Positions 17,153-24,677 of a stretch of 64,000 bases of DNA are shown piece by piece. Location: NCBI GenBank assembly GCA_964400285.1, contig CAYNTK010000010.1, positions 43,167-107,166 of the forward strand. The letters are read 5' to 3'. The notes below the pieces were generated by a model that ran no database searches, was not told the DNA's origin, and saw only the letters and a program-made list of their open reading frames with translations. The stretch comes from FEN-1279 sp964400285 (GTDB taxonomy: Bacteria > Bacteroidota > Ignavibacteria > Tepidaquicellales > Tepidaquicellaceae). The position numbers and the translations under genes were made by a program. Position 1 is the first letter of the stretch; the number at the start of each line of letters is the position of its first letter.

Positions 17153-18718
17153 CTAATTCACTCTTTTTCCATTTAAATAAGTCATCAATACTTTTGTTTC
17201 TTTTATTTCCTTTGGCGTGATAGAGAACAAATTCCTGTCAACCACTATTAAATCTGCGTATTTGCCAACTTCGATACTACCTTTTTCTTTTTCTTCGAAA
17301 CTTGCATATGCGTTATTTATTGTATATGCCCTAAGACAATTTACCAAATCAATCGAATACTCTTTATTAAAACCATCGGGGAAACAGTCTGCCTCACGTG
17401 TCATAGCATAATAAATCGTATCAAATGGATTTTCGGGAGCAACCGGAAAATCCGTTCCAAAATTTACACATATTCCCATATCGAATAATTTTTTATATAT
17501 ATGAGTTGTATTCGGATTATTCAAAATTTCAGATGCAACTTTAGCGTCAACATATAAATGTGACGGCTGAACTGAAGTAACAATATTCAAATCCTTAAAC
17601 CTTTTTAAATCCGATTCTTTGATATGCTGTGCGTGTTCGATACGGAATCTTCTCTCACATTTACCGTTTTTTACAATTAATTCTTCATTAAAATCGAGAA
17701 GCTCACTTACGGCTTTATCCCCTATTGCGTGGACTGCAAGCTGGTAGCCGGCTTTATCAATTTCAACTGCAAATTTTTCAAATTCACCACTCTCGATAAA
17801 ATGTGTTTTTAAACCATTATGGTTTTTACCCTTATAATTTTCCCAAAAATACGCCGCCCCACTCGAAAGCGAGCCGTCATAAAATTCTTTAAAAGTATTT
17901 ATTCTTATCAAATCTTTATAAGGTGCAAATTCTTTTTTTATATTTTCAATTTCGGAAAAGTATTGAAATCTTTGCATTGAATTAATTTTCAAATTCATCT
18001 CATTTCTTTCAAGTAGATATTTATAAACCTCGAGTTCATTATCCCACGTTATATCCGAAACGGAGACAATACCAAGCGAATTCATTTTCTCGATTTCTTT
18101 TTTCACAAATCCGGCAAGCTGTTCGGTAGTTTTTTGCGGAACACAATCGAGAACAAAAAATCTCGCCCTTTCTTTCACTTCTCCTGTTAACTCCCCTTTT
18201 TCATCGCATATTATCTCGCTTAAACCAAATTCGCTAATCTTATTTTTTATACCGGAAAGTTCTATTGCTTTTGAATTAAGAAATGCCGAATGCAAATCGA
18301 GACGTGATAAAATCATCGGAATATCGGAACATATATTATCGAGAAAATTTTTATCGAGTTCAAATCTCTCCTTAAAATTTGTCTCCGAGAAATTTCCCCC
18401 GACTATCCAGTCTCTTTCTTTTAGATTTTTTTTATAATCATTTATCTGTTCCTCGAAATCCTTTGCAGTAGCGGCATTACAAAGATTAATTTCCGAAAAA
18501 TTAACAAGTGAACCTTTTACAAGATGGCAATGCCCCTCCGTAAAAGCAGGAAGTACAAGTTTTCCTTCCATATTTAATACTTCATGGTATTCTTTTTTGC
18601 TTATAGCATTTTCCGAACCAACATAAACAATTTTACCCGATACATCATCAAATCCGATTGAATCTGAAAAGATATCATTTTTTATCCACGCTTTACAATT
18701 TGTTAAAAGAATTTTCAT
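17153..18718 (-). CDS. Amidohydrolase family protein (YtcJ-like)
   Basis: A 521-residue metal-dependent hydrolase of the amidohydrolase-3 group. Landmarks in order are the metal-binding GHCHLVKG (HxH), WIVGGNFSE, LHSAFLNSKAI, HAIGDKAV, EHAQHI, GTDFPVAPENPFDTIYYA and a C-terminal GKYADLIVVDRN that completes the small beta sandwich. Substrates in this family vary (N-acyl amino acids, amides, imides), so none is assigned. The ATG at 18718 gives MKILLTNC, the usual start at the beta sandwich; the longer frame from 18763 adds 15 unconvincing residues. No signal peptide, so cytoplasmic. It is somewhat richer in G+C than its neighbours. Confidence 0.82.
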   Translation of the reverse strand: MKILLTNCKAWIKNDIFSDSIGFDDVSGKIVYVGSENAISKKEYHEVLNMEGKLVLPAFTEGHCHLVKGSLVNFSEINLCNAATAKDFEEQINDYKKNLKERDWIVGGNFSETNFKERFELDKNFLDNICSDIPMILSRLDLHSAFLNSKAIELSGIKNKISEFGLSEIICDEKGELTGEVKERARFFVLDCVPQKTTEQLAGFVKKEIEKMNSLGIVSVSDITWDNELEVYKYLLERNEMNLKINSMQRFQYFSEIENIKKEFAPYKDLIRINTFKEFYDGSLSSGAAYFWENYKGKNHNGLKTHFIESGEFEKFAVEIDKAGYQLAVHAIGDKAVSELLDFNEELIVKNGKCERRFRIEHAQHIKESDLKRFKDLNIVTSVQPSHLYVDAKVASEILNNPNTTHIYKKLFDMGICVNFGTDFPVAPENPFDTIYYAMTREADCFPDGFNKEYSIDLVNCLRAYTINNAYASFEEKEKGSIEVGKYADLIVVDRNLFSITPKEIKETKVLMTYLNGKRVN

Positions 18719-18799
18719 TTTAATAAAATAATTTTGACTCCAAAGGAATCGTATTTTCATCAATCAGATATTACTGATATTAAACTCCTTAAGGAGTTC

Positions 18800-18839
18800 T
18801 AAATAAAAAACGTTCCCACCTGACAAGCAGGTGGGAACG
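18800..18839 (-). terminator. Strong terminator of M14 carboxypeptidase gene; GC-rich palindrome
   Basis: The perfect 12-bp stem CGTTCCCACCTG/CAGGTGGGAACG (18811-18822 and 18828-18839) with a 5-base loop is followed on the minus strand by TTTTTTATTT. It lies 53 bases downstream of the carboxypeptidase stop. A 16-bp palindrome (AACTCCTTAAGGAGTT, 18783-18798) sits beyond it. Confidence 0.85.
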
Positions 18840-18891
18840 AGTTATATTTTTATCTATTTTTTTTAAATTACTATTTATTAATTATTAATTA

Positions 18892-21273
18892 CTACTTAAT
18901 CAGCAACATTTTCTTAGTATCTACGAAATTACCGCTTTCCATTCTGTAGAAATACATTCCGCTTGAAAGGTTCGTCCCATCAAAATCAATTGCATAATAC
19001 CCCGGTGTTTTTACCTCATTGAGCAAAGTCCTTACTTCTCTACCTAAAACGTCGAATATAGTTATTTTAACTAATCCTTCTTTTGCAACCGAATAATTTA
19101 TCTGTGTCGAAGGATTAAACGGATTAGGATAATTTTGACCAAGATAAAATTCTTCAGGTATTGTATTGTTGTAATTTATTATTCCAGTAGGTGCAGGTTG
19201 ATATCCTGAAATCTTTATATTATCAACATACCATCCATCCCAGTTTAATGCACCATCACATGAATCCCTAAATCTAACAAGCATATTTGTAGAACCACTT
19301 ACATAAGGAGATAGATTAAAGCTATGGAATTTCCATGTCGTTGAATCTAAACCATTAAACGTTGCCAATCTTATCCACGTCGAACCATTATTACTTGACA
19401 CATCAACAAATCCATAGTCATATCCAGTTTCTAAAGCGTATTTCTGATAGAAGCTCAAATAAACTGCAGGATACGCTGTTACGTTCAGCGGAATTGATAT
19501 CATTTGATTAACACCGTTGTTTGTACAAATACCCTTGAACGATCGTATCGGTGATAGATATTTATTAGTTACTATTGACCAGTTAGTCATCGTTGGCCAA
19601 TTACCAGTTCCATTTTCTGCACTATCTGCCAATACTGTGTAACCAGTTCCAACAAATATACTATAATTTTGGTCATATAATACTATAGTATCGTTTTGCA
19701 TTATTCTTAACCTTGTCGTAATCGCAGTATTATTTGGACATGCTGCTCCTATTGTAAAATTAAACGTTGTGCTATCTGATGTTCTCGATGGTAACGATGC
19801 CTTTGTATAAATTTGTGTTGGTATACTTATATATGTCGGTGAAGAAACAGGTGTAAATTGAACTTTAACATTTGTCGCTGTGGCCAATCCCTTATTTCTA
19901 AATACAACTTTAAAATTTCCTGTTTCATTCTGGTTATATACTTGCTTATTAAATGTAGCGGTTTTCAACCCCGAATATGGACCTGTTACAAGTGCCATAT
20001 ATATATTCATATCCATACAAGATTGTGCAAGTGGAACAATTTCTGCTTGTGTAGGCCAAAAACCAGTAGTCCCCACTTCAGGGGTCATTCCAAAAACGTG
20101 ATTTGTATGTCCGGTTGTATCCGAACTATAAACCCAATCTAAATCACCTCCTCTTACATAATAACCTACTGTTTGATATGGTGTCCCAAACGTAAAATGA
20201 TTCACCGCTGTAATATCGGCTCCCATTTCATTAAATACTGCATCGTCAGGTGTTGGTGTTGGGTCGCACCAAGCATAGGGTTTGATCAAATAATTTCCAT
20301 AAGTATGATAATCCAATGTAGCCTTAAAATTTCTTGAATTTAAAAAATTCTTAAAATTCTGTGTTTCCACTTCTGAAAAAGGATAAGGTCCCCTATAAGT
20401 ATCGGATGATGGTGAAGTAGATGAACCATTATTTGTTGAATTCCAAAAATTATATGTTCCAAAATTTCTATTCGGATCAACTCCTATCGCGCTTCCTTGC
20501 GGAGACCTTGTTTTTCTCCACTGCCCACCACCGTTCGGATTTGTTGTCTGGTTATATACGTAACCATCGGGATTAATAAATGGCGTAAAATATATTTCCC
20601 TATTATTTAAAATGTATGTAGCAATTGGATTAATATTGTAATTTTCCAGTAACCAATATAAAAAATAAAATACGTTCGACATTCCTAAGGGTTCTCTTGC
20701 ATGTGTTACGGCATTAAACCATATTTCTGGTCGCCCAGTTGGTGCATCTGGATTTTTTGTTACTCTTATTGTCCACATCGGTCGGCTTTCGTAAGAGTTT
20801 CCAATTGACCATTTTACTGAAACTAAACTTGGGTATTCCAATCTCATTGAATCCAGTTTAGCTATCGCTTCAGCCCACTTTAAATGTCCTCCCATCGTTC
20901 CGATTATACTATGCGTAATAGTATATGCATCTGGAATAATTAAATCTTTGGTAAAATTATTTTTACTTTCTCTCTGTGCATTTTCATAGTATTTCATCCA
21001 GTCGTCTATTGTAATTTCATAAGGAACGCCTGAATTCTTTAACATTTTAATTTCACTCTCCGATAACCAAGTTTCAAAATATAATCCTGGCTTTCTAATT
21101 CCTCCGTCAAAAAATAATCCAGAATTCTGTATCTTTTGGAAATCGGAATGTGTAGTTGCATATATTCTCACCTGAGAATATTTTTCCATAACATTATTAT
21201 TTTGTGAATAAATACAATTCGATACCAATAATAATGCTATTAGTAATACAAATAAATTTTTAAAGTTAAACAT
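18892..21273 (-). CDS. M14 family zinc carboxypeptidase with T9SS sorting domain
   Basis: A 793-residue secreted peptidase. A signal peptide (about 1-23) and a propeptide lead into the catalytic domain: zinc ligands His191 and Glu194 in THAREP, GVDPNRNFG, the third ligand His323 in LDYHTYG and the catalytic Glu399 in TPEVGT. Beta-sandwich domains follow: a CARDB-like segment near 430-540, then a jelly-roll (about 550-690) with WDGWYVDNIKISG. The C-terminal type A sorting domain runs from QNYPNPFNPSTQI to KKMLLIK. It should remove C-terminal residues from peptides outside the cell. It lies in the block of secreted peptidases and has its own strong terminator. Confidence 0.92.
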   Translation of the reverse strand: MFNFKNLFVLLIALLLVSNCIYSQNNNVMEKYSQVRIYATTHSDFQKIQNSGLFFDGGIRKPGLYFETWLSESEIKMLKNSGVPYEITIDDWMKYYENAQRESKNNFTKDLIIPDAYTITHSIIGTMGGHLKWAEAIAKLDSMRLEYPSLVSVKWSIGNSYESRPMWTIRVTKNPDAPTGRPEIWFNAVTHAREPLGMSNVFYFLYWLLENYNINPIATYILNNREIYFTPFINPDGYVYNQTTNPNGGGQWRKTRSPQGSAIGVDPNRNFGTYNFWNSTNNGSSTSPSSDTYRGPYPFSEVETQNFKNFLNSRNFKATLDYHTYGNYLIKPYAWCDPTPTPDDAVFNEMGADITAVNHFTFGTPYQTVGYYVRGGDLDWVYSSDTTGHTNHVFGMTPEVGTTGFWPTQAEIVPLAQSCMDMNIYMALVTGPYSGLKTATFNKQVYNQNETGNFKVVFRNKGLATATNVKVQFTPVSSPTYISIPTQIYTKASLPSRTSDSTTFNFTIGAACPNNTAITTRLRIMQNDTIVLYDQNYSIFVGTGYTVLADSAENGTGNWPTMTNWSIVTNKYLSPIRSFKGICTNNGVNQMISIPLNVTAYPAVYLSFYQKYALETGYDYGFVDVSSNNGSTWIRLATFNGLDSTTWKFHSFNLSPYVSGSTNMLVRFRDSCDGALNWDGWYVDNIKISGYQPAPTGIINYNNTIPEEFYLGQNYPNPFNPSTQINYSVAKEGLVKITIFDVLGREVRTLLNEVKTPGYYAIDFDGTNLSSGMYFYRMESGNFVDTKKMLLIK

Positions 21274-21342
21274 AATATTTTTTTTAAATTTTATATGTAA
21301 ATTTAAATAAAATCATTTTCTAATTCAATCTTATAAATAATA

Positions 21343-21380
21343 AAACCTTTACTAAAATTGTAATATATTAGTAAAGGTTT
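21343..21380 (-). terminator. Probable terminator of T9SS-sorted protein gene
   Basis: AAACCTTTACTA (21343-21354) pairs perfectly with TAGTAAAGGTTT (21369-21380) around a 14-base loop. On the minus strand it is followed by a T-rich stretch, about 50 bases after the stop at 21429. Confidence 0.5.
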
Positions 21381-21428
21381 GTAAATTTATGTAACAAAAA
21401 AATCTTAGTTATATCGAAGGAACTCTCT

Positions 21429-22262
21429 TTATTTTACTAATACCATCTTCTTTACCGCAACAAAATCATTTACTTCAATCTTATAAAAATACATACCGCT
21501 CGATAATGAAGAACCATCGAAATCAACAATATATGTTCCTTCGGTTTTAAATCCATTTACTAGCTCAGCAATTTGTCTCCCTAACATATCATATACCTTC
21601 AAAGTTACCATACCTGATTTTGGCATCGAGAATTTTATCGAAGTAGTTGGATTAAATGGATTTGGATAATTCTGCGATAACCTATATGCACTTGGTATCT
21701 CGCTTATCTTGTGTGTAATATTGCTCGTTAAGCATGGTTGTGGGTCTGTAAATGTCCAGTCGGTTGTATAAACCATTGGTGTCCATAAACCGCTAAATAC
21801 TGCTGAACCTGACATAAATTTCATCATTATACAGCTATTTGGGTCATTTCTTTTAAACTTCAAAGTCCCCAGAAAATGCGCTCCAGGATTTAACGTGTGT
21901 GCAGTTCCGGTCAGAAGCAACTGTATGTTTAAACTGACAACCGTATCACTTAGTATAGAAGTAGAATTCATTGTAAAATAATTTGCATTATTCGATAACG
22001 AAACATTCGCATTCGTTACAGGATTCTCTGGAATTAATGTAATTCCATTTGCTGGTTCTTCAGTCCAGAATCTAATCCTTATATTTGTCGGACCAACTGC
22101 CCAAGTTTGTCCTGTTTGCACATTTGCATATATATCTACCAAAAATAGTGTATCGCTACCGTATTCCAATCTTGCATTGTTAATTGTAAAATTCACTTTT
22201 TGTGCAGGTAATGTACTTGCTACTAAAAAGATTACTGCTATTATTAAAATTATTTTTTTCAT
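21429..22262 (-). CDS. T9SS type A sorted protein with cohesin-like N-terminal domain
   Basis: A 277-residue protein with a signal peptide (cleavage after ...LPAQ at about residue 21), a beta-rich domain of about 160 residues and a type A sorting domain (QNYPNPFNPTTSI, VYDMLGRQIAELV, KKMVLVK). The central domain (VNFTINNARL, DTLFLVDIYANVQTG, HFLGTLKFKRND) resembles the cohesin-like beta sandwich often seen in T9SS substrates of this group; that match is from pattern memory and is weak. It starts 39 bases after the FnIII/dockerin-like gene and is probably co-transcribed, which suggests that the two proteins interact at the surface. Confidence 0.65.
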   Translation of the reverse strand: MKKIILIIAVIFLVASTLPAQKVNFTINNARLEYGSDTLFLVDIYANVQTGQTWAVGPTNIRIRFWTEEPANGITLIPENPVTNANVSLSNNANYFTMNSTSILSDTVVSLNIQLLLTGTAHTLNPGAHFLGTLKFKRNDPNSCIMMKFMSGSAVFSGLWTPMVYTTDWTFTDPQPCLTSNITHKISEIPSAYRLSQNYPNPFNPTTSIKFSMPKSGMVTLKVYDMLGRQIAELVNGFKTEGTYIVDFDGSSLSSGMYFYKIEVNDFVAVKKMVLVK

Positions 22263-22301
22263 ATGCTTTAATTTAAACTTTTACGAATAAGAATTTAATT
22301 T

Positions 22302-24347
22302 TTAATAAGGTCTTATTTTACTCTTACCAAAATTGCTATTCAGTATCGGTAAATCATATCCATCTATAAACACATCACCGTTAAAATCACAACTCTTATA
22401 ACCCCATTGTCCAAATTGTGATTTATACAAATCATAATCAAATGGTCCAATAAAGCCATCCTCATCAGCATCACCTCCATATAAGACCCATACTGAACCT
22501 ACTTGTTTCATATTACTTCCATAAGCTCTTGTAGCATAATCCGTAAAGTTATACTGGACAGTGTTACCTGTCGAGAAAAACATTGCTATTGCACTCCAAG
22601 TCTCGAGATGATTTCTGTGCTTAACTACTATATAATAATTTCCACTCGATGCCTTAGCAAAACTAATAGGATTTGCTGTACCATCACTTCCAAGAACCGC
22701 TAATGAACTGTCTCTAAATGTAAATGGTGATGTATTTTGTGCAAGATAAATCTTCACTGTATCTATCACCTGTGTCTGCGTTGTATTATTATAAAATCCC
22801 TCGAGATATACCTTAAGGTTTAAATTAAATGTTTGCACTGTAGTGAAATTCCTTGATGCAGAATATGAACCCTGACCTCCAGAATTTATTGATGCTACCC
22901 TCCAGTAATATTGCGTATATCCTTGCAATACTCCACTTGGAACAAGATATTCAGATTGATTTACTACAACATTTAATACTAATGGAGAAAATGATGAAGA
23001 AGTTGATATCTGCAATCTGTAACTCGTTGCACCCGATACATCAGACCAATCCATAGTAGGAGTAAGTGGTATATTAGTTGCTCCATTTGCTGGATATATT
23101 AAAGTTGGTGCAGGTGGCGTTGCTACTGTAGTTGTAAAACTCCACACTTGAGACCAAACCCCATCACCTCCAGCATTCGACGCTCTTACTCTCCAGTAAT
23201 ATATTGTATTATATGCAAAAGCCGGTGTATTATGTGTATATTGTGAAGATGTAACAGTTGTATTTACAAAAGTAGTACCAAAATCTGAACTTAATGCTAT
23301 TTGAATTCTGTATGAATTCGCCCCAGGAGAATTACTCCAGTCAAATAGAACTCCTGAAATTGCTACCCCTGTTGAATTATTAAGTGGCGATAATAATAAT
23401 GGTGCCGCAGGTGGCGCTACAGCTGTAGTAAAATTGCGGGTTTCCGAAAATGGTCCTGTTCCTCCAATATTTGTTGCACTTACTCTCCAATAATACATTG
23501 TTGTTCCAGATAATGTACCGGTTGGTATTGTATATAATGAATCCGTTGGATATTCATTTACTACAATTTGTGTAAATGAAGAATTTTGAGAAACCTGTAC
23601 ATTATAATTCAAAACATTACTTATCTTAAACCACCTTAAAGTAACATTCACAGGAATATTCGTAGCTCCATTTGCTGGATATGATAATATTGGTGCAGCA
23701 GGAGGAGCTGGTACCGTTGAAAAAGACCATACATCTGACCATGGGCTTGTTCCTCCTGAATTACCAGCATTCACTCTCCAGTAATATGTCAGATTATTTG
23801 CCAAAATTCCCGTCAATACAGTATAAGCTGAATTATTTAATCCAGGTACATCGACTACTTTATTTTGAAAATTTTGGTCAGTTGCAACTTGTATTTGATA
23901 CCAAGATGCTCCCGCTACATCATTCCAATCGAATGTAAAAGATAATGGCATATTTGTTGCATTATTTTGCGGGAAAGACAACGTTGGTGCACTTGGCACT
24001 GCAGGTGCTGTCGTAAAATAAAAACTTGTTGATACAGCTGAATTACTACCTGCCCAGGCAGTTACTCGCCAATAATAAGTTGAATTTCCTTGCAAAACAT
24101 TTGCTGTTAAAGTATAAGATGTAGTAGTTATATTGCTCGCATTGTGAATAACATTTGGTCCTGAAAATATTTGCAATTGATAATAACTCGCTCCGCTTAC
24201 CGATGTCCATGTAAAAGTAGGAAATAGCGAAACTCCTGTTGCATTATTGGGCGGTTGCAAAAGAGTCGGTGGTGTCAGCTGAGCATTTGCTTGACTTGAA
24301 AAAAACATTACAAGCAAAATTACAATGGAATAAAAAATTTTTCTCAT
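22302..24347 (-). CDS. Secreted protein with five FnIII repeats and C-terminal dockerin-like domain
   Basis: After a signal peptide (1-22) come five fibronectin type III-like repeats of about 95-100 residues, each starting PxxPxLxxPxNxAT and ending YYWRVxAxNxGGxxxxS. A domain of about 95 residues (FNLNLKVYLEGFYNN to VKHRNHLETWSA) follows, then two calcium-loop-like motifs, DADEDGFIGPFDYDLYKSQFG and DFNGDVFIDGYDLPILNSNFG (first cited by its loop DADEDGFIG), ending IRPY. The paired loops look like a dockerin. I associate this domain order with Ignavibacteria proteins. There is no YPNPFNP sorting domain, so export to the surface may depend on a partner; the next gene encodes a T9SS-sorted, possibly cohesin-like protein. 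Confidence 0.78.
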   Translation of the reverse strand: MRKIFYSIVILLVMFFSSQANAQLTPPTLLQPPNNATGVSLFPTFTWTSVSGASYYQLQIFSGPNVIHNASNITTTSYTLTANVLQGNSTYYWRVTAWAGSNSAVSTSFYFTTAPAVPSAPTLSFPQNNATNMPLSFTFDWNDVAGASWYQIQVATDQNFQNKVVDVPGLNNSAYTVLTGILANNLTYYWRVNAGNSGGTSPWSDVWSFSTVPAPPAAPILSYPANGATNIPVNVTLRWFKISNVLNYNVQVSQNSSFTQIVVNEYPTDSLYTIPTGTLSGTTMYYWRVSATNIGGTGPFSETRNFTTAVAPPAAPLLLSPLNNSTGVAISGVLFDWSNSPGANSYRIQIALSSDFGTTFVNTTVTSSQYTHNTPAFAYNTIYYWRVRASNAGGDGVWSQVWSFTTTVATPPAPTLIYPANGATNIPLTPTMDWSDVSGATSYRLQISTSSSFSPLVLNVVVNQSEYLVPSGVLQGYTQYYWRVASINSGGQGSYSASRNFTTVQTFNLNLKVYLEGFYNNTTQTQVIDTVKIYLAQNTSPFTFRDSSLAVLGSDGTANPISFAKASSGNYYIVVKHRNHLETWSAIAMFFSTGNTVQYNFTDYATRAYGSNMKQVGSVWVLYGGDADEDGFIGPFDYDLYKSQFGQWGYKSCDFNGDVFIDGYDLPILNSNFGKSKIRPY

Positions 24348-24415
24348 AATTAATAATCCCTTTTGATTATTTTTTTGAATTTGTTAATTTAATTATTAAA
24401 AACTATATATACATC

Positions 24416-24447
24416 ATTTGAAATTACTACCCCCTGTAATTTCAAAT
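24416..24447. promoter_or_regulatory. Perfect 12-bp inverted repeat, possible enhancer or operator
   Basis: ATTTGAAATTAC (24416-24427), an 8-base C-rich spacer and GTAATTTCAAAT (24436-24447). It lies 111-142 bases upstream of the start predicted from the sigma-54 promoter at 24531, a usual distance for an NtrC-type binding site, but also 69-100 bases before the start codon of the divergent FnIII gene at 24347, which it could regulate instead. There is no T run, so it is unlikely to be a terminator. Confidence 0.45.
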
Positions 24448-24530
24448 TATTACCCTTTTCCTAAATAGTAGAATAAATTACAAAATAACTTATTTAAAAT
24501 CAATTTCTACTTCAATATTTATAAAATAAT

Positions 24531-24548
24531 CTGGCACAATAGTTGCTT
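24531..24548 (+). promoter_or_regulatory. Sigma-54 (-24/-12) promoter candidate
   Basis: CTGGCACAATAGTTGCTT matches the sigma-54 consensus YTGGCACGRNNNTTGCW at all conserved positions except the G after CAC. The GG at 24533-24534 and GC at 24545-24546 have the required spacing. The predicted start is near 24558. No credible protein gene follows on this strand; a terminator hairpin stands about 50-75 bases downstream. Such a match is rare in AT-rich DNA. Confidence 0.6.
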
Positions 24549-24557
24549 GCTCACTCT

Positions 24558-24634
24558 ACCTCCCTTATTCCGTCATTTTTTAATTGAAATTTATTCAACA
24601 AATAAAAAAAGCTGACTTTATCAGTCAGCTTTTT
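24558..24634 (+). ncRNA. Candidate sigma-54-dependent small RNA
   Basis: The predicted transcript runs from the start set by the -24/-12 element to the end of the T run of the hairpin at 24607-24633, about 77 nt. It opens with a pyrimidine-rich single-stranded part (TACCTCCCTTATTCC), has a small stem TTGAA/TTCAA (24584-24597) and ends in a strong terminator. The only frame on this strand starts at a TTG, runs through the terminator and gives a Leu/Ile-rich translation, so coding is unlikely. The evidence is sequence pattern only. A 331-base region between the flanking minus-strand genes (24348-24677) otherwise holds nothing but these signals. Confidence 0.42.
24604..24634. terminator. Bidirectional terminator
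   Basis: AAAAGCTGACT (24607-24617) and AGTCAGCTTTT (24623-24633) form an 11-bp stem with a 5-base loop; A and T runs flank it on both sides, so it can end transcripts from either strand. On the minus strand it lies 44 bases after the M1 peptidase stop at 24678; on the plus strand it would end the candidate small RNA. Confidence 0.85.
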
Positions 24635-24677
24635 GTTATCATTTTATTAATTTATCTTAAAATAAATTATATTTTCT

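Noticed and set aside
18783..18798. 16-bp perfect palindrome AACTCCTTAAGGAGTT as an operator
   Set aside because: It lies in the downstream region of two same-strand genes next to a terminator, not at a promoter; a regulatory role has no support.
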